NCBI RefSeq assembly: GCF_013394775.1
Contig: NZ_JABXYT010000001.1
Coordinates: 386,501-450,500, forward strand
Source of the DNA: Oribacterium sp. oral taxon 102
Lineage (GTDB): Bacteria; Bacillota; Clostridia; Lachnospirales; Lachnospiraceae
DNA length: 64,000 bases
Direction: 5' to 3'
Under the pieces are notes generated by a model, which saw nothing but the letters and a program-made list of their open reading frames with translations, made no database searches and had not been told where the DNA came from. Each line of letters starts with the position of its first letter. Position 1 is the stretch's first letter. The position numbers and the translations under genes were made by a program. Shown here piece by piece: positions 1 to 8,636 of the stretch.

Positions 1-2391
1 ATCATCGCCTCTATTCCACTGAAGGGCAGTTCCCAGTTCCGACTCAATCTCTGCCTTGTGCGTGTAAAGGCTATCGAAGGCGTTCTTGTTTTCCTGCTTG
101 TCGCTTCTGCTGAAAACGACCTCCGCACGGGCTGCATCATAATTTGCTACGCAGCAAAGATAAAAACCACCTATCCCAAAGAAGCCATTAATCCAGTTAT
201 CTCTGGACGGATTCACATTGGAGAAGGAGCCTCCTTCACCATGTGCCTTCTGGATGACCGGAAGGGCATATGTCCAGTATTTCCTTCTGAGCTCATATCG
301 GCTTCCAGGCTCGTCTGAGTTAGATTCGTTTTCGTCCCGTAGATAAAATACCAGATCTGCCGGTTCCTCATCATATAGTTTAAACAGCCGGTTCAGGACG
401 GAAAGCTTACTTGCTGTGCTTGTGTTCGTCCATACATAAATGCCGTCACCCACTTCCAGAGACTTCGTGAAAGCGTCTTTATTTGTGCTGAAATGGAGAG
501 CAATATTCTCCTCATCTGAAAGAGCCAGCTTAGTGATTACCGATTTATCCTCATCGTACAGAATCTGTATCACCTTCTGGAACATCTCCACCCAGCTTGA
601 AACCGGCTGCTCCGTGTTCTTAAATGTAAACTTCGCTATCAGCCTTCCGGTCAGTTCATCCTCGTCTTCAAGCGTATATGTATCAAGTTGCTTTTCTTCC
701 GGTTTATAATCCGTACTCGGCATAGACCAGATATCCAGAGCCCTGCCTGTAAGATACTCACTGCGCTCTTCAAGTTCCGCAAGCGTCCACTTGTCCTTTT
801 TTCCAATCCAGGTATTCATGCGGATGCCACTGTCATCAAAACCATTCTCCATAGTTTTCTTTTCTGTGAAGGAGCTGTTGCTGTATTTTGAGTTGTAGGC
901 AGTCAGCGTCAAATTGGCAATCCTATGTAGCCACTGCTCATGAATCTGTTCGTAATCTTCGCCAAGCTCTTTCTGCCATATAGGCGTAAGGTGCTGTGGC
1001 ATAATATGCTCAATCGAATACGTACCGTCATCGCAATGGCGATACACATCCTTATCCTCAGAGGTGCCGAAGTTTTCGATACGTTCGAGGATATATATTT
1101 TGTTTTTGCTGTTCATCAGATACACTGCCCTGTCTGCAAACGCAGCGGCAAATTCCTCGTCCTCCGGGAAGCGGGCACGCTCTTTCTTGGACAGCAGCGC
1201 AAATTTAAGCTTTTCAACGTAATTATCATCTGTACCATCGTATCTGATAATCTCCCGATGAAGCATCAGGAAAATCTTATTCAGAGCATTCGTAGGAAGA
1301 TCGCACATCGTCCTTCTGAAAAGATAGTTTTCTGTTGTCAAGAAGATATCTGTAACCTGGCTGAGCGTAATCTTGTTCTCGTTGTATAGTCTCAGTACCT
1401 CCAGGAAGCACGGCCTCGTGACCGTTGTTTCCAGCCTGTTCAAACGTGCAATACAGGCATCAAGTGCTTTGTTGCCCGTACTGCTTCCCAGAAGGATCTG
1501 ATACCGTTTTGCGTATGCCAGCATTTCAGCTAACAGAGGCTCTGTTTCTATATTTCCAAGCTCCACATAATCTTTGAAATTGGTGTAAATTTTCTTCTGC
1601 TGCGGAATAGCCTGCTGCTTCACGCTTAAATAATCCCTGATGAATGCACTGACATCATATTTCGTACAAACCTCAATCTTGTTCCAGTATTTCTCGTAGA
1701 AGTCTTCCTGCTCCTTAGAAGGCAAGCCCATCAGGATGAAGTTCCTGATCTTATCACCTTCACTAAGGTCAAGCCCTGTCGAGTTCAGACTCTCGAAAAT
1801 CAGCTGCGGATTGTCGTCCATATCCAGCCGGATGTTTATAATCTCCAGACAGCAGATTGCGTCATAAAGCTGGTCGATGGTGATTTCCTGTTTCTGAATG
1901 CGGTCATAAAAATAATCGTAGTTCACAGTCAGATTGGATTCGCGGATATGCTCCGTTGGATCAGAGAACAGCTTCCCGAATGCCGTCTGATCATTCTTTA
2001 CCGGTTTGAGCTTGATACGGGTATCCTCTGGCTTCCACTTATCGACGAGGTATTCCTCAAAAATCCGCTGCTTCAAATTCGCTGTCTCCAGAGCGATCAA
2101 TCCCCGGTCAATCAGATTATACATAGCAAGGAACAGCAGCGACACCGTTGTCAGACGCTGCTGCCCATCTATGATAAGAAACTCCTCATTGTGCCCTTCC
2201 GGATTATAGACGGAAACGAGGCTGCCAAAGAAGTGGCTCTTTCGATGTTCTTTGATTATCTTTACGAGATCATCATAAAGCTGCTTGCAATTTTCAGTTT
2301 TCCAGTCATAGTTGCGCTGGTAAACCGGAATCACAAAACGCTTATCTGATCCCTCCATATACTTCACAAATTTGCATTCTGAGCCCTTCAT
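1..2391 (-). CDS. DUF262/DUF1524/DUF4268 GmrSD-like restriction protein (3' end beyond window)
   Basis: The visible 797 codons start at ATG 2391 and stay open to the window edge, so the C-terminus is missing. The N-terminal DUF262 (GmrS-like, ParB/sulfiredoxin fold) domain shows IPVYQRNYDW at residues 21-30 and DGQQRLTT at 75-82. A DUF1524 (GmrD-like HNH) domain shows IEHIMPQ near residue 460, followed by ANLTLTAYN. From about residue 690 a DUF4268 domain appears (KYWTYALP, NWINGFFGIGG). GmrSD proteins are type IV enzymes that cut modified DNA with NTP hydrolysis; this role is inferred from the family. The gene is last in the visible defence operon, 55 nt after the helicase gene. The added DUF4268 suggests a variant architecture rather than classical GmrSD. 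Confidence 0.88.
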   Translation of the reverse strand, partial: MKGSECKFVKYMEGSDKRFVIPVYQRNYDWKTENCKQLYDDLVKIIKEHRKSHFFGSLVSVYNPEGHNEEFLIIDGQQRLTTVSLLFLAMYNLIDRGLIALETANLKQRIFEEYLVDKWKPEDTRIKLKPVKNDQTAFGKLFSDPTEHIRESNLTVNYDYFYDRIQKQEITIDQLYDAICCLEIINIRLDMDDNPQLIFESLNSTGLDLSEGDKIRNFILMGLPSKEQEDFYEKYWNKIEVCTKYDVSAFIRDYLSVKQQAIPQQKKIYTNFKDYVELGNIETEPLLAEMLAYAKRYQILLGSSTGNKALDACIARLNRLETTVTRPCFLEVLRLYNENKITLSQVTDIFLTTENYLFRRTMCDLPTNALNKIFLMLHREIIRYDGTDDNYVEKLKFALLSKKERARFPEDEEFAAAFADRAVYLMNSKNKIYILERIENFGTSEDKDVYRHCDDGTYSIEHIMPQHLTPIWQKELGEDYEQIHEQWLHRIANLTLTAYNSKYSNSSFTEKKTMENGFDDSGIRMNTWIGKKDKWTLAELEERSEYLTGRALDIWSMPSTDYKPEEKQLDTYTLEDEDELTGRLIAKFTFKNTEQPVSSWVEMFQKVIQILYDEDKSVITKLALSDEENIALHFSTNKDAFTKSLEVGDGIYVWTNTSTASKLSVLNRLFKLYDEEPADLVFYLRDENESNSDEPGSRYELRRKYWTYALPVIQKAHGEGGSFSNVNPSRDNWINGFFGIGGFYLCCVANYDAARAEVVFSRSDKQENKNAFDSLYTHKAEIESELGTALQWNRGDD

Positions 2392-2446
2392 TCGCTGACC
2401 TCCTTACGATTTTTCTACCAATACCCTGCTATGAAAAACTGGGAGG

Positions 2447-5400
2447 TTACAGGCCAAACAGTTTTTTCATTTCAGTTTCCATCGTTCCGCTCTTCGCGAA
2501 CTCTAAGGTATCACAAAGACGAATATTGTTTTTCTCTATATGTATTTCATCGCTGAATCCAAGAATATATCGCAGGCAAATGCGGTATATAATCTCTGTC
2601 GGAGCGCAGCCATATACCTGCTCGGCAAAGATATGATTCAGCCTTTCGGCGTCATCAGGATACAGTGCCTTCATGTGCTTGCTCTGATATAGCCTCGTAA
2701 CGATCTCTGTTATATACATTCCCGACTTCATATAGAGATCAGCAAACGTCGCATTCGGATCATCAAAGCAACCGGGATTTTCCTGTTCGAGTCTGTCTAC
2801 CATATCCTTCACAACCTTTTTCGGCGTAAATATCTGGTTAGTACGCTGCGGCGGAATGAAATCGAAGATGTCTCCCTTGTGATCCGGTTCAAAGTAATCC
2901 GCAAGCTCGACACGCTTTTTCATAAACTCTTGCACAGCGTCATTGAACACCACTTCGTCGAAAAGATGACCGTCAAAATGCTTTTTCTCGCCACTCTCGG
3001 TTGTATAGTTCCCTCCGTCACGCAGCATACGGAACTGGTCAAGCGTCACGCCCTGACCGTTCTGTGGATTGACTGTAACTTCCCAAAACACGTCCTCCGG
3101 CACAAGTGCGTCAAAGTTCGAAAGCGTCGTACCTTCGTCACCATAAGCCATAAGAAATGCTGGAATGGTACGAGAAAAGCCGCGCAAATGGTCACGGACA
3201 CTTCCTTCGATAGAATCCTTCTGAGCATTCAGTTTCTCGGTTTCTACTGTTTCCACAATGGTTTCCGCAGCCTTTTTCACGGTCTCCTCGCTGTGGAGCT
3301 TTCTGCTTATGTTATCCACCATGTCACGATAGCCTTGGAGTCGTCTGGCAGCGTATTCCTCATCAATTTGCGAAATTTCTACCATAGTAGCACCAGACTG
3401 TTGCGCCTCGTGAATTCTATCATCGCGTTCTTTAACAAGCTGATGATCTCGAATCGTATAGTCACCGTACTCGCGGTTTACAACAGTGTCCGTGGTCTCT
3501 TGGATTTTACGTTCCAACTGGCTCTGCGTAGATTTTTTCAAATCACCACCATACTGTACTCGGGCAGAATCCATAAGGGTATCAGCAATCGGTTTTGAGA
3601 ATTGCTCGCGGAGAGCTTTTAGCTCATCCTTCTTAGGATTCGGTGTTGTTTCCGCTTGCCTTTGAATTTCCTCAACCGCTGCTTCCAGCTGTTCCTCCAC
3701 GTCCGCATAGACCTTATCGCCAAAAAGTTCGCTGGCAGTTCCGATAACCTGTTCCCTCGGAATTTCAACCTCGCCGTCTTCGTTCAGATTCAGACTGTCT
3801 GCCGTAGTCTCATCCACAGGAGCAGGGGCGAGTGCTTTCGGCTCCTCAATGACTTGCATATTGTTGATGATGTCTATAATTTCCTTCGGTGCAGCGAAAA
3901 TGCCGCTGATATTGGCAAACAGGAAATTCGACATAAAGCCGCGCTCCACAACTTCTCGTGCATGGATATGGCGCGGAATAGTGAGTACCTTTTCAGCATC
4001 CAGCTCTATCATCAAACCTTCGTCATCCTCGCCATATACCGGAAAGAAGTTAAGAAGCTCCCTGACATGATTTTTACGACTGTCAAAGTCACCCTTGTCG
4101 CCGGATGTTTCAGGAATAAGGTCATTAGCAAATTGCTCAAAAATAGTCAAAGTGCGAGCAGGGTCAAAGTCAAACACATAGGCATTCTGTTTCCTGTACG
4201 AATTGCCCGCTGAATCGTGAAACAAGCACGGATTTTGGGCACGGAAAGCCGCCTGCATATAGAGTGCAGGACTTGCCATGTTGGAGAGCATAAGGACTGC
4301 CGTCCATTCGGGAATCGTCACGCCTGTAGTGAGCTGACCTACGGAAAGCGTGATGGTTTTATCGTATTCGGAGATGGCCTTTGTTACTCTATCAAAGGCC
4401 TTTTCATTCTCGTCATCATCGTCCAGTCTGCCGTCACCTGCGGCGAGAACAATCTCGTAATCTTTGAATACTGGATGAAGCTTTAACTTCTTTGCGAGAG
4501 CTTTCGCACTTGCCACACGGTTCAATATCCAGAATGTGTGCTTCAGTTCATTACGAAGCTCAGGAGTGGAGAACGGGAATTTCTCCTGTCTGGTCATAGC
4601 ATCGAGGAACTTGTCCACATCCGCATCATGAATGAATTTTCCGGACTCGTTCGTCTTGAAAAACTCACTCAGGTCAAAGGCAAATTCCTCAATATCGTCA
4701 TCCGCAAGTTCGATACCCTTTTTTACTCTGTCACGAACAATGTCGGACATCTGGTAGGTAAATAGGGAAAGGCGCGGCAAATTAGCGTAAGGATTCTCCG
4801 TCTCGCTTGACGCATCCCAATCTCGCTTCTTTTTCTGTTCGTCAGCGTAAGTCCAGTTGTAGATGGCACTCTCCGGGAACTTGTCATTCGCCAGAGCCTT
4901 AAACGGCGTGCCGGAAAGGTGCAGAGTCCACTTGCGGCGAATATGATTAAATGCAGTATCGGTTTTATAGGTATCCACGCCCTCGTGAGCTTCATCCACG
5001 ATCAAGACATCCCAGGTCAGACCTTTTTCGGCACTAATTTCCGAGAGCTTATCATAGCGGCCACCGAAATAGATGGAGCCCTTTAAATCCTGCAGGCTGA
5101 CAAATTCAATACAGCCTTTTGTGTTCTCATCGAGCTTTGCTATATACTCTTCACGGCTGTAGACGAATTTTCTGTCCTTGATTCCGTCCACATTGCTCAC
5201 AAAGATATAGCCTGACTGTGGTCCGAAGAAGGTCTCATAATCCTGATACCAGGAATTTGCAATTGCCGGACGGTTCGTCACGATGAGGATGTTCTGCGCA
5301 CCGAGCTTCATACATAGATCATAGGCAGAGAGCGTTTTGCCGAAGCGGGGCTTTGCATTCCACAAGAATTCAGCATTCTCCCGACCGGTAAAATAATCCG

Positions 5401-5824
5401 CCGTTCTCTGCACAGCTTCCGCCTGCTCATCGCGGAGCTTGTATGGAATTGCAGCATCGGCATCATCTTCCGACACTACACCATGATTTTGTGTAAAGTC
5501 GATAAAGTTCCCACGGGCAGTATTTGGCTCAATGAGGAACCACTCCGTCCCCGCCTCACGGGAGATTCCGAGCTTTTTCAGATAGGCATGAAAATCTTTA
5601 TCTGTAAACGTTCCGTAAGGCTCCGTCATAAATGCTGCACGGAGCGCCCACCAGGTCTTATGTGCGACACCTACCGTGTGTGTCTGCTCGTTGATTCGGG
5701 TCTCCACATCACGCTCGGTAAAACCTATCTTTGTCCAGCCGTCATGCGCCGGTACTCCGGGAGTGGTATAGGCATAACACTGTGGAACGACCTTTGAGGC
5801 TGTTTTAATATTAATCGCTGCCAT
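2447..5824 (-). CDS. GIY-YIG nuclease / SF2 helicase / N6-MTase N-half fusion
   Basis: This 1125-residue protein has at least three parts. Residues 17-45 look like a GIY-YIG (T5orf172-type) nuclease (CYAYTTPG, then KIGFTERDVETRINEQT). An SF2 helicase core follows, with a Walker A of the form PRFGKT near residue 160, VDEAHEG near 275, SGTPF, and a motif VI-like segment (QAAFRAQNP). A long charged, probably coiled region separates this from the C-terminus. There, QIFTPKKVV (near 997) and DLYMKSG (near 1029) resemble motif X and motif I of gamma-class adenine methyltransferases. No NPPY motif is present, so the catalytic half would have to come from the preceding gene. The ATG overlaps the stop of that gene (TAATG), which indicates translational coupling. 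I infer a restriction subunit that cuts and translocates DNA. Confidence 0.85.
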   Translation of the reverse strand: MAAINIKTASKVVPQCYAYTTPGVPAHDGWTKIGFTERDVETRINEQTHTVGVAHKTWWALRAAFMTEPYGTFTDKDFHAYLKKLGISREAGTEWFLIEPNTARGNFIDFTQNHGVVSEDDADAAIPYKLRDEQAEAVQRTADYFTGRENAEFLWNAKPRFGKTLSAYDLCMKLGAQNILIVTNRPAIANSWYQDYETFFGPQSGYIFVSNVDGIKDRKFVYSREEYIAKLDENTKGCIEFVSLQDLKGSIYFGGRYDKLSEISAEKGLTWDVLIVDEAHEGVDTYKTDTAFNHIRRKWTLHLSGTPFKALANDKFPESAIYNWTYADEQKKKRDWDASSETENPYANLPRLSLFTYQMSDIVRDRVKKGIELADDDIEEFAFDLSEFFKTNESGKFIHDADVDKFLDAMTRQEKFPFSTPELRNELKHTFWILNRVASAKALAKKLKLHPVFKDYEIVLAAGDGRLDDDDENEKAFDRVTKAISEYDKTITLSVGQLTTGVTIPEWTAVLMLSNMASPALYMQAAFRAQNPCLFHDSAGNSYRKQNAYVFDFDPARTLTIFEQFANDLIPETSGDKGDFDSRKNHVRELLNFFPVYGEDDEGLMIELDAEKVLTIPRHIHAREVVERGFMSNFLFANISGIFAAPKEIIDIINNMQVIEEPKALAPAPVDETTADSLNLNEDGEVEIPREQVIGTASELFGDKVYADVEEQLEAAVEEIQRQAETTPNPKKDELKALREQFSKPIADTLMDSARVQYGGDLKKSTQSQLERKIQETTDTVVNREYGDYTIRDHQLVKERDDRIHEAQQSGATMVEISQIDEEYAARRLQGYRDMVDNISRKLHSEETVKKAAETIVETVETEKLNAQKDSIEGSVRDHLRGFSRTIPAFLMAYGDEGTTLSNFDALVPEDVFWEVTVNPQNGQGVTLDQFRMLRDGGNYTTESGEKKHFDGHLFDEVVFNDAVQEFMKKRVELADYFEPDHKGDIFDFIPPQRTNQIFTPKKVVKDMVDRLEQENPGCFDDPNATFADLYMKSGMYITEIVTRLYQSKHMKALYPDDAERLNHIFAEQVYGCAPTEIIYRICLRYILGFSDEIHIEKNNIRLCDTLEFAKSGTMETEMKKLFGL

Positions 5825-6867
5825 TACGCCATCTCCTTTACGTGTGTCTCAATAAACTCTATCTCTTCCTCGCTAAGCCCATACTTGCGATAAAGCTGCA
5901 AGTCAATTTCATGAATAGGCTTTGACCAGTCTATGTCAGAAGATACTGTGAAGTTCTGAATAGGAATTAATTTCCAAACTCCGCGATCATTATCTTGTGT
6001 TACCTTGAGTACATCCAATAAAGCACGAGCAAATTTTGATTTTACATACTTCATCACTGCCTCAGCTTCAAATTGACTCTCAAAGGCGCCAATGCCAATG
6101 AAGGTTTGTGTATATCCTATGCCTGGTTCCCCAATGACCAAAGGACTTAGAGACTCGCCAAAAACACCTGCACCGTTCGCTCTTGGACAGAGTGTTTTCC
6201 ATCTTTTCAAATTTTCATGTGACATATCCACATATTTGGAAGAAATATATCTCCATGTCCTTTTATTTTTCAAAACGCCAAGAACTTGTATATCGTCATC
6301 ACCAGTTCTGGATTCAGAAAACAGTCTGATTTTTTCAAACGCATTATTACGAAATCGACGATCTTTTCCATTTGAACCTATGATATCTCTATATTCAGGA
6401 TGATCTTCATATAATTTTTCAAGATTGAACCTAACCTGTGTATAAATGATTGCGGAAAGGCTGGACTCCTCATCTTTTGCGCGACATTTTCTTACAATAC
6501 CATTAAGTTCTGAGAAAGCGGTGAATGTACCTATTGCGCCAAAATCCTTCGTGGAATCGGAATAGGAAATAGCAATTCCACCTTTTATATCCGTATTAGA
6601 AAAAACCTTCGAGCTATCAGCTTCATACGACAAAATCTTGAAGTGGGGGTTGCTAAGCATCTTTTCATTCCATGCCTTTGGAGTACTTCCGGCATTGAAA
6701 AGGAACCGTGCAGGATGTATGAGTTCTACTTTCTCTGCCACACCATTCACGGCATCTATAAATTGGTTATATACGGGCTTTGCAAAATTGCCATTGTCAC
6801 CCGAATTTTCAAAATCCTCGTTATAAGGCGGATTTCCAATCACATAATCAAAGAGTTTCTTTCCCAT
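5824..6867 (-). CDS. Eco57I-type adenine methyltransferase, catalytic half plus TRD
   Basis: The 347-residue protein begins almost directly with FDYVIGNPPYNED, the motif IV (NPPY) of N6-adenine methyltransferases. It ends with a segment typical of Eco57I-like enzymes (DIDWSKPIHEIDLQLYRKYG). Motifs X and I are absent because the protein starts at motif IV. It therefore cannot bind S-adenosylmethionine alone and probably pairs with the product of the upstream gene (6871-7806) or the C-terminus of the downstream helicase. The middle is likely the target recognition domain. The start ATG has GGAG upstream and lies 3 nt after the previous stop; the stop overlaps the next start. All three genes appear to form one restriction-modification unit. 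Confidence 0.85.
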   Translation of the reverse strand: MGKKLFDYVIGNPPYNEDFENSGDNGNFAKPVYNQFIDAVNGVAEKVELIHPARFLFNAGSTPKAWNEKMLSNPHFKILSYEADSSKVFSNTDIKGGIAISYSDSTKDFGAIGTFTAFSELNGIVRKCRAKDEESSLSAIIYTQVRFNLEKLYEDHPEYRDIIGSNGKDRRFRNNAFEKIRLFSESRTGDDDIQVLGVLKNKRTWRYISSKYVDMSHENLKRWKTLCPRANGAGVFGESLSPLVIGEPGIGYTQTFIGIGAFESQFEAEAVMKYVKSKFARALLDVLKVTQDNDRGVWKLIPIQNFTVSSDIDWSKPIHEIDLQLYRKYGLSEEEIEFIETHVKEMA

Positions 6868-6870
6868 GAC

Positions 6871-7806
6871 TCACATCTCCTTTATATCCATAAACTTCAG
6901 AGAGGCATTGCTTCTCCAGTTAAAAATCCTACACGGCACAGCTTCCGGCGTGTCATCATTCTCATCCTCAATGCCGAAAATATCAAAGAGCGACATCTGT
7001 TTGTATTCCTCATATGGCTTGCCGAGCGGAACGGTATCCTTCAGACCGTCCATCTGCCAAATGTTCCAAGCAATTTTATTTGCCATCTGCTGCAAAAGCT
7101 TTTCGTCCGGTAGCCGTTCCCAGCGTTCATCGTAGTAATCAAGGAATGTCAGCAGAAGATTGATTCGTGCAATCAACACATTATCTCCCTGATATTCATA
7201 CCCATAAGATGCCTCGAAGGCACGAATCGCCCACTTCAGCCAGTCTTCATATGTATCGGTATTTTCATTGACGATTCTTAGTTTTCTGTCAAGCATTCCG
7301 ATGCGCCGTATCGGTGGAACAATTAGCTCTCCTGTTGATACGTCATACCGGGAAACCAGATACGGAGCCTCGCCGCAAGTGATTTCAAGTCGGCGAGAAT
7401 CCACATAGTGCTGCCACTTTTTCCGCTTTGGAAATTCAATCTTTCTCTCCGTAACTATCCATGTGTGATCCTCATTTTCCGTATTGAATATACCCGTGCG
7501 TCCGAACCAGTCCTCGTCGCAATGATTATTCATCCGATTGCACAGCCATGCCGGAGTGAACACTTCCGCTTTCTTACGAGTTCTCTGTGCCTGAGCCTCC
7601 AGCGACTTCTGTATCCGCGGTCGGATAATATCGGTTCGCCGTAGTAACGCATTCGCATCCATCTGTACCTTGTCGGTGAAACCTTCTCCATACTCCTCGT
7701 ATGTGTCCGTCGCCCAGATGATATTCTTTTTTGTCGATTTATCTTGAAGCAGCAGGTCAAGCACGTTTGCGACCGGATAGCTGCTGATGTCTATCAGTTT
7801 CTCCAC
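6871..7806 (-). CDS. Restriction subunit M-like protein, motif X/I half of an N6-MTase
   Basis: The protein (311 residues) carries EVFTP, matching motif X of N6-adenine methyltransferases, and ITCGEAPYLVSRYD, which occupies the motif I (SAM-binding) position in this subfamily. A conserved helical region follows (IARINLLLTFLDYYDE, IAWNIWQMDG). There is no NPPY; the next gene starts with it, so the two together make one complete methyltransferase. The annotated start is a GTG with AGGAGG 11 nt upstream. The frame stays open upstream to about 7865, into the end of the three-Cys gene, and encodes plausible protein (DFDTVIKEIGKEG) without an ATG, GTG or TTG. The original 5' end may have been lost when the operon was assembled. 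Confidence 0.8.
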   Translation of the reverse strand: MEKLIDISSYPVANVLDLLLQDKSTKKNIIWATDTYEEYGEGFTDKVQMDANALLRRTDIIRPRIQKSLEAQAQRTRKKAEVFTPAWLCNRMNNHCDEDWFGRTGIFNTENEDHTWIVTERKIEFPKRKKWQHYVDSRRLEITCGEAPYLVSRYDVSTGELIVPPIRRIGMLDRKLRIVNENTDTYEDWLKWAIRAFEASYGYEYQGDNVLIARINLLLTFLDYYDERWERLPDEKLLQQMANKIAWNIWQMDGLKDTVPLGKPYEEYKQMSLFDIFGIEDENDDTPEAVPCRIFNWRSNASLKFMDIKEM

Positions 7807-7861
7807 CAGAGGGAGTCCCTCCTTTCCAATTTCTTTTATAACCGTATCGAAGTCAGAGCGG

Positions 7862-8635
7862 TTATTCCTCGGTCATCGTTTTTGCTTTTATGTGATAACT
7901 GATATCACGCTCTGTGCAGAAGTCGATGACTTCCTCTGCACATTTATTATAAAAATGCCTGTGTTCCTTATAGTCAGAGACCGTCTTGTTGTAGTTTGTC
8001 CTGCCGAAAATAATTCTGTCCACAAAGCTGACCGCCTCAAGAATCTCGGTAAGGCTCTGGTCTATCAAGTTCGGCGTAGGGTACGGTTCAATGCTTACCC
8101 ACGTCTTGCAACCTTCATCATGGAGAGCTTTCAATGCGGCGAGCCTGTCCGCATACGACGCTGCGCCAGGCTCTATTTTTTCACGGTAATCCTCATCAAG
8201 CGAAATCAGCGTGATTCCGTATTCATTCTCAGCGTACAGGTCTTTCAGTTCTATTGGCAAAAGTCCCTTTGTGAGAACACAGTATTTTATATTATCCGCA
8301 TTCAATTTTCTAATTGCAGCAAGGCTCATCTGCTGTATTTCCGGGTATCCGTACATAAAAGGGTCGGTGGTAAAGCATAGCTGAACAGACTGTATCTTAT
8401 CCCTTAATCTGGGTATTTCTTTGTCAAGCAGCTCCAGCGTGTTGGATACAAGAAACGGGCGGCACCACTCTTCATATGTTTTGACCTGACCAAAACATTT
8501 CTTTAACAAAAAGGCATAGCACGGATATTTACATCCGTGCGAACACCCGAGCACATGATTCATTGTATAATCCCCGTACTCGACACCGGTTTGGTAGAGC
8601 ATGCTCTTCCTCTCTATGTATCCTGCCACTTTCAT
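7862..8635 (-). CDS. Three-Cys-motif protein (radical-SAM / SPL-like), TcmP partner
   Basis: This 257-residue protein has the cluster GCSHGCKYPCYAF, with cysteines at 31, 35 and 39. The spacing is CX3CX3C, one residue longer than the canonical radical-SAM CX3CX2C. Conserved strands follow (LCFTTDPF, YCVLTKGL, GITLISLDED, TWVSIEPYP), as in a spore-photoproduct-lyase-like TIM barrel. Such proteins occur beside TcmP. The gene starts 1 nt after the TcmP stop, so the pair is probably co-translated. I expect an iron-sulfur cluster and SAM chemistry, but the substrate is unknown; nucleic acid is a reasonable guess from the restriction genes around it. The extra residue in the motif leaves some doubt that it is a true radical-SAM enzyme. 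Confidence 0.8.
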   Translation of the reverse strand: MKVAGYIERKSMLYQTGVEYGDYTMNHVLGCSHGCKYPCYAFLLKKCFGQVKTYEEWCRPFLVSNTLELLDKEIPRLRDKIQSVQLCFTTDPFMYGYPEIQQMSLAAIRKLNADNIKYCVLTKGLLPIELKDLYAENEYGITLISLDEDYREKIEPGAASYADRLAALKALHDEGCKTWVSIEPYPTPNLIDQSLTEILEAVSFVDRIIFGRTNYNKTVSDYKEHRHFYNKCAEEVIDFCTERDISYHIKAKTMTEE

Positions 8636-8636
8636 A

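Noticed and set aside
2879..3598. A 239-codon open frame on the plus strand
   Set aside because: It is antisense to the helicase gene, has no recognisable domain and no convincing ribosome binding site.
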